Below, in pieces: positions 41,816 through 51,868 of a DNA stretch of 64,000 nt. The position numbers were made by a program, and so were the translations under genes. The stretch comes from Orientallactaga sibirica (taxonomy: Eukaryota > Chordata > Mammalia > Rodentia > Dipodidae). The notes under the pieces were generated by a model. It saw only the letters and a program-made list of their open reading frames with translations, was not told where the DNA came from and ran no database searches. Location of the stretch: contig JAEOAD010002279.1 in NCBI GenBank assembly GCA_036365145.1, positions 3,095,001 through 3,159,000 of the forward strand, in the 5' to 3' direction. Numbering within the stretch: the first letter of the stretch is position 1; each line of letters opens with the position of its first letter.

Positions 41816-42020
41816 GCTGGGCGTGGGGGCACATGCCTTTAATCCCAGCACTCGGGAGGCAGAGGTAGGAGGATCGCCATGAGTTCAAGGCCACCTTGAG
41901 ACTACATAGTGAACTCCAGGTCAGCCTGGGCTAGAGTGAGACCCTACCTCGAAAAACCAAAAGACTAAAAAAAAAAAAAAAAAAAAAAAAAAAAGAAAGA
42001 AAGAAAGAAAGAAAAATTAG
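41816..42020 (+). repeat. B1 SINE (stack, element 1)
   Basis: Long A-run then (GAAA)n tail. Left flank AATAATAATATTG recurs after element 2. Confidence 0.95.
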
Positions 42021-42022
42021 AA

Positions 42023-42178
42023 GCTGGGCGTGGTGGCACACACCTTTAATCCCAGCACTCGGGAGGCAGAGGTAGGAGGATCGCTGAGAGTTCGAGGCCA
42101 CCCTGAGACTACATAGTGAATTCCAAGTCAGCCTGAGCTAGAGTGAAACCCTACCTTGAAAAAACAAAAAATAAAAAA
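42023..42178 (+). repeat. B1 SINE (stack, element 2)
   Basis: Sits in the tail of element 1. TAATAATAATATTTT follows at 42179. Confidence 0.95.
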
Positions 42179-42270
42179 TTAATAATAATATTTTAAAAGG
42201 CTCTCATTGTTCGTAGCTTAATGGTAAGCTTGTGGGGTTTTTTGTGGTGGGAGAAGAATTGAATGATTAG

Positions 42271-42487
42271 GGCTGGAGAGATGGCTTAGTGGTTAAGGCC
42301 CTTGCCTGTGAAGCCTAAGGACCCACGTACGACTCTCCAGATCCCACGTAAGCCAGACGCACAAAGGTGAGGCAAGTGCAAGGTTGCACATGCCCTCTGG
42401 TGGCGCAAGCGTCTGGAGTTTGATTGCAGTGGCTGAGGCCCTGGCTTGCCGATTCTGTTTGTCTGTCTCTCTAAAATAAAATTTAAA
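42271..42487 (+). repeat. tRNA-derived SINE, type III
   Basis: 17-bp perfect TSD AAGAATTGAATGATTAG at 42254-42270 and 42488-42504. Carries CCCTCTGGTGGCGCAAG, another CTCF-like arrangement. Confidence 0.95.
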
Positions 42488-42504
42488 AAGAATTGAATGA
42501 TTAG

Positions 42505-42852
42505 ATAAAAAGCAAACCTGAGGGGTTACATCTTGGGTTAGAGGCGAAAAGGCCACAGAACAGTATCTGATTGCACTTGACAGGGATTTAAAAGATAAAT
42601 TAAACATGTGCTAGAGTTCCTTTAAACAAGATAGCCATCCTGTCAAGTCACGTGTAGCTTCTGGTGGGCAAGGCAGAACCCTGCTAACAGACAACAGTAA
42701 GAAGAAAATCTGGGGCGTGTTAGGCCTCTGTCATTCAGCATGTTGGATTTTAGAAAGAAGGGGGCAAAGACACTTTGTCCATTTGATTCATGTTCCTACC
42801 AATGGAATGATGGCCCCACCTGCCACAAAGGCAGACAGAAAGATGAAGCTCA
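42505..42852. other. Unassigned sequence
   Basis: About 350 bp. No recognised element. Confidence 0.35.
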
Positions 42853-42853
42853 G

Positions 42854-43066
42854 GGGCTGGAGAAATGGCTTAGTGGTTAAGGCGTTTGCCTACAAAGCCA
42901 AGGGATCCCGGTTCAACTCTCCAGGACCCACATAAGCCAGATGCACAAGGGGGTGCATGCATCTGGAGTTCATTTGTGCAATGGCTGATGGCCCTGGCAC
43001 ACCCATTCTCTCTCTCTTTCTCTCTGCCTCTTTCTCTCTCTCAAATAAATAAAACAAAAACAAAAG
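42854..43066 (+). repeat. tRNA-derived SINE, type I
   Basis: Intact A/B boxes. Tail AAATAAATAAAACAAAAACA. Confidence 0.93.
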
Positions 43067-43285
43067 CTGGAGAGATGGCTTAACGATGAAGGCATTTGCC
43101 TGCGAAGCCTAAGGACCCATGTTCAACTCTCCAGATCCCACGTGTGCCAGATGCACAAAGGTGAGGCAAGCGCAAGGTCGCACATGCCCACTAGGTGACA
43201 CAAGCATCTGGAGTTCGTTTGCAGTGGCTGAGGCCCTGGCGCACCAACTCTTTCTCTGTCTCTCTCTCTCTCCGTCTAAACTGAA
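43067..43285 (+). repeat. tRNA-derived SINE, type III
   Basis: Starts in the previous SINE's tail (AGCTGGAGAGATGG). The type III segment ends CCCACTAGGTGACACAAG, a mutated CTCF-like core. Confidence 0.93.
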
Positions 43286-43537
43286 ATAATACAGAACACT
43301 GGGAGGCAAAGAGAGCATTCTGATGTGGCAGAAGGGTTAGGGCCGAGGAAGTAAGTGAAACAAACTTTCACACTGATCCACTGTGAGCCAGTAAAACCAT
43401 GGTGTGTGGCAAATATGATTTTGTTTCCTTTCTTTAAAGGGTAAAACTTTAAAGGAGTAAGTTAATGGCGTCTCTGAACTTTGAAATCACACTGTTAATA
43501 AGTAGCCAAAACAAGACCCCCAAACTTTCTTTTTAAG
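43286..43537. other. Unassigned sequence, weak MIR resemblance
   Basis: AATAAGTAGCCAAAACAAGACC recalls antisense MIR but is too diverged to assert. Confidence 0.25.
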
Positions 43538-43541
43538 TTTT

Positions 43542-43581
<40 letters not shown>

Positions 43582-43605
43582 TTTTTCTTTCTTTTTTTTT
43601 TTTTT
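43538..43605. repeat. (CTTT)n and T-run
   Basis: Pyrimidine array immediately before CAG|CTACGG; could serve as a polypyrimidine tract. Confidence 0.9.
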
Positions 43606-43608
43606 CAG

Positions 43609-43829
43609 CTACGGCTCTAACATCAACAAGCAAGACCGTGGAGAATTTCGCAAATGCATCCATCCAGAACTCACTTATGCCTGCTTGGTGTTGTACTGGT
43701 GATGCGAGTCACACAGCCATGCCTGATTTGGGAGACGGAAGGTCCATGAGCCACTGCTCCCACAGGGAGGAGAACAGAAATGCCATCAAGAAGCAGAAAG
43801 CCCTCACCATGGAAGACAGTCAGCATTAG
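43609..43829 (+). other. Possible terminal coding exon (unverified)
   Basis: A long pyrimidine tract ends in TTTTCAG at 43602-43608, an acceptor-like sequence. From 43611 one frame stays open for 72 codons to TAG (43827-43829). The peptide includes VENFANASIQNSLMP and ends IKKQKALTMEDSQH. It overlaps no repeat I recognise. I cannot match it to a protein family. No donor, upstream exon or poly(A) signal was identified. An open run this long arises by chance a few percent of the time, and the pyrimidine tract may be just a microsatellite. Confidence 0.22.
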
Positions 43830-43878
43830 CCAGGACAGGCTTTCAAGCCCTGAGTAGAACTAGCAAGAATTGAGCCCT

Positions 43879-44076
43879 GGGGCCAGAGGGATGGCTTAGT
43901 GGTTTAAGGCATTTGCCTGCAAAGCCAAAGGACCCAGGTTCGACTCCCCAGGGCCCACGTTAGCCAGATGCACAAGGTGGCACATGTGTCTGGAGTTCGT
44001 TTGCAGTGGCTGGAGGCCCTGGTGCGCCCATTCTCTCTCTCTCCTCCCTCTTTCTCTCTGTCAAATAAATAAATAA
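43879..44076 (+). repeat. tRNA-derived SINE, type I
   Basis: TSD AAGAATTGAGCCCT / AAGAATTGAGTCCT at 43865-43878 and 44077-44090. Confidence 0.95.
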
Positions 44077-44344
44077 AAGAATTGAGTCCTAACACCAAGA
44101 AACCTATATCCCACGAGGTCTGACTCAGACCTATGAATGGCTAGAAATGTTAAGGGTATCCAAGCCTTTTCGCACACAGGCCTCCATGTCCTTGGCATGG
44201 CACTGGGGTTAAAGGCGATTAGACTCATCTGGATACAGGTAGAGGTCGGTGTGTGTCTATTTATTTGCTCAGCTCTGTAGGTGGGAACTCTCAAACCCCA
44301 TCCCACCTCTGACTTCACCAAAGCCCCTCTTAAATTCCCTCTTT

Positions 44345-45454
44345 CTTAGAAAGTGATTGAGCAGTTCAAGCCAGACGGGACGCATTGACTCAAAATCGGA
44401 ACCAAAGAATGCCTCTCTCTGTGCATGGATGGCCAAGGTGGGCCCGCAGAAGGCCTCGGAAACCCAGCTTCAGATGTAGCAGCCTTTAGTGAGGAAGACT
44501 TCCTGGATGAAGGAAATCCTCTCTGGACAAGGACGCTTATTTAGACTTTGATTTTTTTTCATGATCTGTGCCATTCCCTTCGCATACTCAGAATCTTGAC
44601 TCAAAGCCAGTAAGATGCTCTTAAATTTCAAGTGTCTTTGGAAGCTGGGCTTGGGTCTGTCCATTCTCTCCTTAATTTATGAGAGCAATGTGTTCTGACT
44701 CCAACCGCACGCGAGTTCCACCCGTTTCTTCTTCCAGGCCTTTTCTCTGTGGAGGAAAAATATTCCTCTTCGTGTTTAGAAAGATAAGATGCTGCTGGCT
44801 GGGTTCCCTGGGAAGTGGGCTCGGAGATGGAAAACAGCACGCAACAGCACCTTAGTGGCATTTTCTCTCAAGTCTTGCCCTGGTTGAAGGGAAGACACAG
44901 GGTGCCACAGAGGGAAGGCTTCCAAGATGCTTCAGCTGACCCCCAAAGGAGCTCAGAAGGCAACAGGGGGCCATTAGCATCACCCACGTTGCAGCAAAAG
45001 TGACGGATAAAAAAGAAAGCGATGATGGATGGGTAGAGGCTGCCCTGGAGACAACTGTCTTGAAGCAACCATGTGCAGCCGGTGGCAATTTTCAGAGCAC
45101 ACTTCCATTGCCTGCCACTAGGACAAAGAAGTCATTCGTCCCAGAAGGAAAATCCGGGTGTCGCATGACAGTAGCCATCGCATAGTTTTATATCCGGAAC
45201 TGGAGTTCACGCTAAACAGCACGATGTCGTGGGGAAGAAAGCTTGTCACACACTAAGGTCCACCAGCCAATTTCTGGGCATTTGGGTGTGACACACTTTA
45301 TGCCCATCAGTTTGTACTGACTCATAAACGAAAGATAGAAATCGATTTTGCTGGCCTCGATATCAAATTCTGTTCCAGGGAAAACAAAAAAAAAACAAAA
45401 CAAAACAAAAAAAAAAAACAGCATCAGCTAACTAAAAGCCATCCAGAGCTGTGG
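44345..45454. repeat. 1.11-kb tandem duplication, copy A
   Basis: Starts around CTTAGA...GATTGAGCAGTT and ends CATCCAGAGCTGTGGC. It is repeated at 45455-46565 with an offset of 1110-1112 bp and roughly 2% differences, many of them single extra bases in short homopolymers. No recognisable SINE, LTR or gene inside. An (AAAAC)n lies near its end. Confidence 0.95.
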
Positions 45455-46498
45455 CTTAGAGGCGAGGATTGAGCAGTTCTGGGCCAGACGGACGCATTGA
45501 CTCAAAATCGAACCAAAGAACGCCTCTCTGTGCATGGATGGCCAAGGTGGGCCCGCAGAAGGCCTCGAAACCCAGCTTCAGATGTAGCAGCCTTTAGTGA
45601 GGAAGACTTCCTGGATGAATGAAATCCTCTCTGGACAAGGACGCTTATTTAGACTTTGATTTTTTCATGATCTGTGCCATTCCTTCGCATACTCAGAATC
45701 TTGACTCAAAGCCAGTAAGATGCTCTTAAATTTCAAGTGTCTTTGGAAGCTGGGCTTGGGTCTGTCCATTCTCTCCTTAATTTATGAGAGCAATGTGTTC
45801 TGACTCCAACCGCACGCGAGTTCCACCCGTTTCTTCTTCCAGGCCTTTTCTCTGTGGAGGAAAATATTCCTCTTCGTGTTTAGAAAGATAAGATGCTGCT
45901 GGCTGGGTTCCCTGGGAAGTGGGCTCGGAGATGGAAAACAGCACGCAACAGCACGTTAGTGGCATTTTCTCTCAAGTCTTGCCCTGGTTGAAGGGAAGGC
46001 ACAGGGTGGCACAGAGGGAAGGCTTCCAAGATGCTTCAGCTGACCCCCAAAGGAGCTCAGAAGGCAACAGAGGGCCATTAGCATCACCCACTTTGCAGCA
46101 AAAGTGACGGATAAACAAAGAAAGGGATGATGGTTGGGTAGAGGCTGCCCTGAAGACAGGCAACTGTCTTGAAGCAACCATGTCCAGCCGGTGGCAATTT
46201 TCAGAGCACACTTCCATTGCCTGCCACTAGGACAAAGAAGTCATTCGTCCCAAAAGGAAAATCCGGGTGTCGCATGACAGTAGCCATCGCATAGTTTTAT
46301 ATCCGGAACTGGAGTTCACGCTAAACAGCACGATGTCGTGGGGAAGAAAGCTTGTCACACACTAAGGTCCACCAGCCAATTTCTGGGCATTTGGGTGTGA
46401 CACACTTTATGCCCATCAGTTTGTACTGACTCATAAATGAAAGATAGAAATCGATTTTGCTGGCCTCGATATCAAATTCTGTTCCAGGGAAAACAAAC

Positions 46499-46529
<31 letters not shown>

Positions 46530-46565
46530 AGCATCAGCTAACTAAAAGCCATCCAGAGCTGTGGC
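45455..46565. repeat. 1.11-kb tandem duplication, copy B
   Basis: Directly abuts copy A in the same orientation. Its first 13 bases differ (TTAGAGGCGAGGATTGAG). After it the sequence leaves the unit with CCACTTGAGCC. Confidence 0.95.
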
Positions 46566-46594
46566 CCACTTGAGCCTTTAAAAAGCAGACCACC

Positions 46595-46838
46595 TCAGGC
46601 TGGAGAGATGGCTTAGCGGTTAAACGCTTCCCTATGAAGCCTAAGGACCCCGGTTCAAGGCTCTATTCTCCAGGACCCACATAAGCCAGATGCACAAGGG
46701 AGCACATGCATCTGGAGTTTGTTTGCAGTGGCTGGAAGCCCTGACCCTGCCATTCTCTCTCTCTCTCTCTCTCTCTCCCCTGCCTATTTCTGTATCTCTC
46801 TCTCAAATAAGTAAATAAATAAAAATATAAAAAAAAAA
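46595..46838 (+). repeat. tRNA-derived SINE, type I
   Basis: TSD AAAAAGCAGACCACCTC / AAAAAGCAGACCGCCTC on both sides. Confidence 0.94.
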
Positions 46839-47049
46839 AAAAAGCAGACCGCCTCTACCGTGACCGTAAACGTGGCGAACGATTCAGCCAGCGCCTTGCT
46901 CTCCTTTCCCGACCCCAGCATTCCCTGGGCATGGGTTTCTGAAGTGAGGAAGAGTAGGAATTTAAGTCCCTGGCTGGGGTCCTCATCCTCTGAGCTTCCA
47001 AATCCTCCTCACTCACTCCTTCTTCAGCTCTTGAGGCACAAGGAAATAC

Positions 47050-47410
47050 TTATTGTATGTGGGTTGAATTATTCCCTCCAAAATGACATATTGCATTATA
47101 TACGCCCCCCAAACCGCCAGAATGTGACTTTATTTGGAAGTAAGGTCTTTGTAGAAATAATCACATTTATGTGCGATCGCTATCTTTGGCCTAGTCCAGT
47201 AATGACTAGAGGCTATGTGAAAAGATGAGAAATTTGGATACTTAAAGCCAGCGCAAAGAGAACACCCCATGAAGATGGATAAAGATTAGGCTCATGTGTC
47301 TAGAAGCCGAGGGCCAGCTACAGAATAAATTGTCCTTCATAGTCTTCAGAAAGAATTGACTCTGCCAACATTTTGATCTTGGGTGTTCAGCCTCCGGAAT
47401 CATGGGGCAG
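47050..47410 (+). mobile_element. MLT1 (MaLR) LTR
   Basis: Conserved MLT1 order: TGGGTTGAATTATTCCCTCC, AGAATGTGACTTTATTTGGA, AGGTCTTTGTAGAAATAATC, GAACACCCCATGAAGATGG, TGCCAACATTTTGATCTTGG and CAGCCTCCGGAATCATG. Confidence 0.8.
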
Positions 47411-47416
47411 TAATTG

Positions 47417-47462
47417 TGTGTGTGTGTGTGTGTACATTTGTGTGTGTGTGTGTGTACATTTG
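47417..47462. repeat. (TG)n microsatellite
   Basis: Two TG blocks separated by TACATT, at the 3' end of the MLT1 LTR. Confidence 0.93.
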
Positions 47463-47540
47463 TATGTGGGTGGGTGCATGTGTCTCCAGGTACATTGTAT
47501 ATATGTGTGCCTCTAAGTGTGGAGATTAAAAGTTGATGTC

Positions 47541-47755
47541 ACTGAGCTGGAGAGATAGCTTAGTGGTTAAGGCACTTGCCTGCAAAGCCAAAGGATCCCG
47601 GTTCGATTCTCCAGGACCCACGTAAGCCAGATGCACAAGGGGGTGCATGTATCTGGAGTTCATTTGCAGTGGCTGGAGGCCCTGGTGCTCCCATTCTCTC
47701 TTCACTCTCTGACTCTTTCTCTCTCTCAAATAACTAGATGAAATATATATATATG
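47541..47755 (+). repeat. tRNA-derived SINE, type I (stack, element 1)
   Basis: Left flank AAGTTGATGTCAC recurs as AAGGTGATGTCAG after the fourth element (about 48272). Confidence 0.93.
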
Positions 47756-47904
47756 TTGGTTTTTTTCAAGGTAGGGTCTCACTCTAAGCCAGGCTGACCT
47801 GGAATTCACTATATAGTCTCAGGATGGCCTCTAACTCATGACAATCCTCCTACCTCTGCCTCCCCAGTGCTGGGATTAAAGGTGTGTGCCACCACACCTG
47901 GCTA
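47756..47904 (-). repeat. B1 SINE (stack, element 2)
   Basis: Minus-strand B1, diverged but full length. Confidence 0.93.
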
Positions 47905-47943
47905 CTTTTTTTATTTTTATTTTTTATCATTATTGCTATTATT

Positions 47944-48089
47944 GTTGGTTTTTCGAGGTAGGGTCTCACACTAGCTCAGGCTGACCTGGAATTCACTCTG
48001 TATTCTCAGCGTGGCCTCAAACTCAGAGCGATCCTCCTACCTCTGCCTCCCGACTGCTGGGATTAGAGGCATGCACCACACACCCGGTT
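47944..48089 (-). repeat. B1 SINE (stack, element 3)
   Basis: Minus-strand B1, same orientation as element 2. CACCACACACCCGG lacks the CG. Confidence 0.93.
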
Positions 48090-48116
48090 AAATAAAATAT
48101 ATTTTTTAAAAAGTTG

Positions 48117-48271
48117 AGCTGGGTGTGGTGGTGCACACCTTTAATCCCAGCACTCGGGTAGGAGGATCGCTGAGAGTTCGAGGCCACCCTGAGACTACAT
48201 AGTTAATTCCAGGTCAGCCTGGACCAGAGTGAGACCCTACCTTGAAAAACCAAAAAAAAAAAAAAAAAAAA
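48117..48271 (+). repeat. B1 SINE (stack, element 4)
   Basis: Plus-strand B1 with a small deletion after ACTCGGG; A-run tail. Confidence 0.93.
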
Positions 48272-48344
48272 AAAGGTGATGTCAGACGACCTCCCCAGTC
48301 ATTCTCTGTATTATTTAGTGACACAGAGTCCCTCAGTGAACCCA

Positions 48345-48531
48345 CAGCCCACTGCCTTGGCTAGTGTAGCCAGCCAGCTTGCCCTGGGGATCCTTCTAAC
48401 TCTACCTCCGAAGCATTAGAATCACGGGCACATTGAACCATGCCTGGCATTAAATGGGTACTGGGGCTCCAAAGTCAGGACCATGTGCTTGTGCAGGAAG
48501 CTCTTTGCTGACTGAGCCATCCCTCTAGCCT
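48345..48531 (-). repeat. B4-like SINE
   Basis: CCAGCCAGCTTGCCCTGGGG, TGGGTACTGGGGCTCCAAAG, CTGACTGAGCCATCCCTCTA reproduce the antisense B4 layout (B1-like part, then ID/tRNA head). Confidence 0.78.
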
Positions 48532-48804
48532 CTACATGTCTGTTTTTTTAGGGTACTTAGCTGGCAATACTTCATCAAAACAATCCCAGGAAAACCATGG
48601 ATGTGGGAACCTGGTCATTTGTGGCCTTCATCCTGGTCATCCCTTTAGATGGCACTGCCACTGGCCTGGAAACAAGTGGATTGCACATTGCGCCAAGCTC
48701 ACAGGGACAGCAAATGAAAAAAAATGACAAGAGCACATTAGAATCAAGGTCATCTGGAAAAGCAGAACCACAATGTCATTTCACCTCATGCCACTGCCCA
48801 AAAA

Positions 48805-48835
<31 letters not shown>

Positions 48836-49020
48836 ACAAATAAAACAGAAAATCAAACAAAATAGCCTACATTGGTGAACTAATGGAGAGAAATCGGATC
48901 CGTGTCCATTGCTGGTGGGAATTATATAGCTGCTTTGGAAAACAATCAACAAATAAAGAGAGTATTCATTATTGTAAGAGCCACCAATTCCCCTTCTGGG
49001 TATATAAGCAAAAGAATTGA

Positions 49021-49176
49021 GGGGTCTGGAGAGATGGCTTAGCGGTGAAACGCTTGCCTGTGAAGCCTAAGGACCCCGGTTTGAGGCTTGATTCCCCAGG
49101 ACCCAGATAAGCCAGATGCACAAGGGGGCGCGTACATCTGGAGTTCGCTTGCAGTGGCTGGAGGCCCTGGTGCACC

Positions 49177-49210
<34 letters not shown>

Positions 49211-49544
49211 AAAATTTTTTTACTTTATTTATTTTTGGAGAGAGAGACAGAAAGAGAGAGAGGGAGAGGGAAACAGATAGAGACTGGGTGCGCCAGCAGT
49301 CTCTCAGCTGCTGTGAACGAAATCCAGATGTGTGCACCTTGTGGTCAAGTGTGGCATTGCACCCTTGCGTCACTTTTGCATCTGGCTAAACGTGGGACCT
49401 GGAGATTGGAACCGGGTTCTTAGGCTTAGCAGGCAGGCGCCTTAACCGCTAAGCCATCTCTCCAGCGCCCCCCCCCTCTCTTTCTGTCTCTCTCTCTCTG
49501 GCTGTCTGTCGTTCTCAAATAAATAAATAAACAAACAAACAAAC
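49021..49544 (+). repeat. tRNA-derived SINE, type I, split in its CT-rich region
   Basis: TSD AAGAATTGA at 49012-49020 and 49545-49553. The copy carries GCACAAGGGGGCGCGTAC and is interrupted at 49208-49466. Confidence 0.92.
49208..49466 (-). repeat. tRNA-derived SINE, type II, nested
   Basis: Minus-strand copy inserted in the CT tract of the enclosing SINE. Its CTCF-like core is lost by a deletion (GTGCACCTTGTGGTC). Confidence 0.92.
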
Positions 49545-49959
49545 AAGAATTGAAAGCAGAATCTCAAAGAGAAATGTGTACGGTCATGTATTTTTATTTG
49601 TATGCAAAGAATTATGGTTATTTTTAGTCAAAATTTGTTTTTGTTTCCTTTCCCCCTTCTCCTTACCCCCCTCCCCACCATAGTCAACCTTCCACTTTCA
49701 TGTAACGTTTCCTTTGGCCACTGCTCCTTTGCCTCTCCCAGTCTCCTGTTTTGTTTTATAGCCTCTATACACTCTTGTCCTTCACAAGCCCTTATATACA
49801 TCCGTGCAAGCATTGAAAGTTACGATCCGCCCGCCCGCGAAAGACAATACATGATTCTTGTTAGATCTGTTTTCCAGTTCCATCCTTATTTTTTTCCTCT
49901 AAATTTCGTAACTTCATTTTTTTTTAATTTACAGCTGAATGAAATTCCATTGTGCATAT

Positions 49960-50849
49960 TGTAAGTTTCAGGAGTGACCACGACCACGCAGACCACTCTG
50001 AGGCAAAGATGAAAGCTTTTATTCAGGAAAAGCAGGAGCTGCCAGGGCTGGCTCTCAAGAGAGGAGCACAGCCCATCTGAGTTCCTCAGGGAGTGAGCTG
50101 TATAGGGCTTCTTCAGTTGGGGGAAGGTGAGGAGAGGAAAAGGTGAGGTTAGGAAAATAACTCCTTTTTTCTTTACATAAGCCATTTCAGGAAGCTAGGG
50201 TGTGACAGTGACCAGGTGAATGACAAAATACGGGGGCAGGAAACCACGACCTGGGGGCACTGCAGGCAAGGACAGGATAATCGCTGGGCGGTTTCTTTTC
50301 TTTTTTTAATTATTTTTTTTATTGACAACTTCTATACTTACATACAAAAACTGCATGCTATTTCCCTCCCCTCCCCCATGCCCCTTTTGAACTCCAGTCT
50401 CTATCATATCCCCTCCCTCTCTCCATTAGTCTCTCTTTTAATTTGATGTCATCATCTTTTTCTTCTATTTTGAGGGTCTTGCGAAGGTATTGCTAGGCAC
50501 TGCAAGGTCATGGATATCAAGGCCAATTTCTGTCTGGGCAGTTGCATTGTAAGAAGTATACCCTTCCTTTGGCTCTTCCATTCTATCCGCCCCCTCTTCC
50601 ACAATGGTCCCTGAGCCTTGGAGGGTGTGACAGAGATGTTTCAGTGCTGAGCACTCCAATGGCCAATGGCGAGGCCATGGGAAGAGAATGCATAAAAGAA
50701 GGGCAGGGGGAGGGTCAGTCAAAATTCAAGATATTGTGAATAAGACTTATGGGCGGTTTCTTAAGGAATGTGGAAAATCCACTTCCTTATGTCTCTGGCA
50801 ACTCCAGCTGTCCTTGGTGACTCCATCTGGGGACCTGTCCAACCTAACA
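49960..50849 (-). mobile_element. Solo retroviral LTR inside the L1, itself interrupted
   Basis: Ends TGTTAG...CTTACA on the minus strand. Near the 3' end GAATAAAAGCTTTCATC (poly(A) signal) precedes GCGTGGTCGTGGTCACTCC. A TATA-like CCCTATACAGC lies upstream. Without the internal L1 it is about 440 bp. No viral genes. TSD unclear. Confidence 0.68.
50298..50750 (-). mobile_element. L1 3'UTR insertion within the LTR
   Basis: 12-bp TSD GGGCGGTTTCTT at 50286-50297 and 50751-50762. Minus-strand 3'UTR with GTCAATAAAAAAAATAATT end and GGGAGGGGATATGATAGAGA. 5' truncated. Confidence 0.85.
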
Positions 50850-51337
50850 ACTATGTGCCATATTTTCATTTTCCAGTTTTCGGTGGGTGGACATTTAGGT
50901 TAATTCCATTTCCTAGCTATTGCGAATAGAGCCGCCGTCCACCTGGATGAGCAGGTATCTCTGTTGTAGGTTATAAACTTCTTCGGTATCTGCCCAGGGG
51001 TGGTATAGCTAAGTCATATATTAGTTTCATTTTCATCATTTTGAGAAATCTCCACGCTGATTTCCATAGTGGCTGCACTAGCTAACCCTCCCACAAAGTT
51101 AATAAGGGTCTCCGAACCCCATAAGCTCACCAGCACTTGTCATTTATTATTTTTTTTAATGACAACTGCATGACTGGTGACATGTACTCTAAAGTGATTT
51201 AAATTTTCTTTCAACTAATAAGCTATGGATTGTGTTTTGGTTCAACGTGTTTGATTGTTTGGTTGGGTGGGTGGGTGGGTGAGTAGGTGGATGGCTTTAT
51301 TGGTTGACCTTTTTTTTTTTTTTTTTTTTTTTTTTTT

Positions 51338-51444
51338 GACACTAGACCTAGGTATGTAGCCCAGGCTTGGCCTCAAACTCATGATCCTTCTGCCTCAGCC
51401 TGTGAGGTTCAGGGAATTAAAGATGTGTGCTCCCACATCCAGCC
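51338..51444 (-). repeat. Old B1-like SINE
   Basis: GTATGTAGCCCAGGCTTGGC, CCTTCTGCCTCAGCCTGTG and TAAAGATGTGTGCTCCCACA after a T-run (51311-51337). More diverged than the other B1s. Confidence 0.8.
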
Positions 51445-51469
51445 GCTTTTGAATCATTATTGATAAAAG

Positions 51470-51850
51470 ACAAGAGGCAGCTGAAATTTAGATATTCATT
51501 TACAGATGAATAGCTGGGGTGGGGGGAATGTAAAAGTTACTTTAAAAGAAAGTTGTTCAAGCTTGAAAAGAAAAGAAATCCTGTCGCTTGCTACAGCATG
51601 AGGGACTTGTGACCAATGCTAGTTATAAAAGAACAAACCCTCTCCCCAGGTGTTTATTGCAGAAGCCATGGAAACCCAAGATGGGATGGGGTGGCAGGGG
51701 AGAGACGAGGGAAATGGAAACTCTGCTCATTCAATAAGGCCGACCTTCTGGACTTGCAAAGTGACAAAGTTCTACCATGTTCTCCACTGCTGAACTGTAC
51801 ACCTGAAAGATATTAAAAGGAAAAACTTTATTATGTGATTTTTTTAAACC
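51470..51850 (+). mobile_element. Old L1 (L1M-like) 3' end
   Basis: AAATCCTGTCGCTTGCTACA and ACTGCTGAACTGTACACCTG...TTTATTATGTGATTTT follow old mammalian L1 3' sequence. Confidence 0.6.
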
Positions 51851-51868
51851 ACAAGAAAGAAAGGAGAG

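Larger units (their letters stand above)
48750..49610 (+). mobile_element. Old L1 3' segment, split by SINEs
   Basis: AGCAGAACCACAATGTCATT, CCATTGCTGGTGGGAATTAT and CCCTTCTGGGTATATAAGC are L1 ORF2-end phrases. After the SINEs it resumes with AAAGCAGAATCTCAAAGAG. Broken, non-functional. Confidence 0.72.
49610..51260 (-). mobile_element. Old L1 3' segment, minus, interrupted
   Basis: Antisense L1 phrases: CAGCTGAATGAAATTCCATT (49933-49952), then after the insertion GGACATTTAGGTTAATTCC, CTAGCTATTGCGAATAGAGC, GATTTCCATAGTGGCTGCAC and CAGCACTTGTCATTTATT. Order and spacing match a single L1 around an inserted LTR. Confidence 0.78.

Noticed and set aside
43609..43829. Naming the possible exon after a known gene
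   Set aside because: I could not match the peptide to any family with confidence, so no symbol is given.
44345..46565. Tandem copies as a functional gene-family duplication
   Set aside because: No coding or RNA gene is recognisable in the unit, and assembly artefact is a live alternative.
48597..48815. 72-codon frame starting with a hydrophobic, signal-peptide-like segment
   Set aside because: Its C-terminal part is L1-derived (ACCACAATGTCATTTCACC) and it ends in the AAAT array. No exon evidence.
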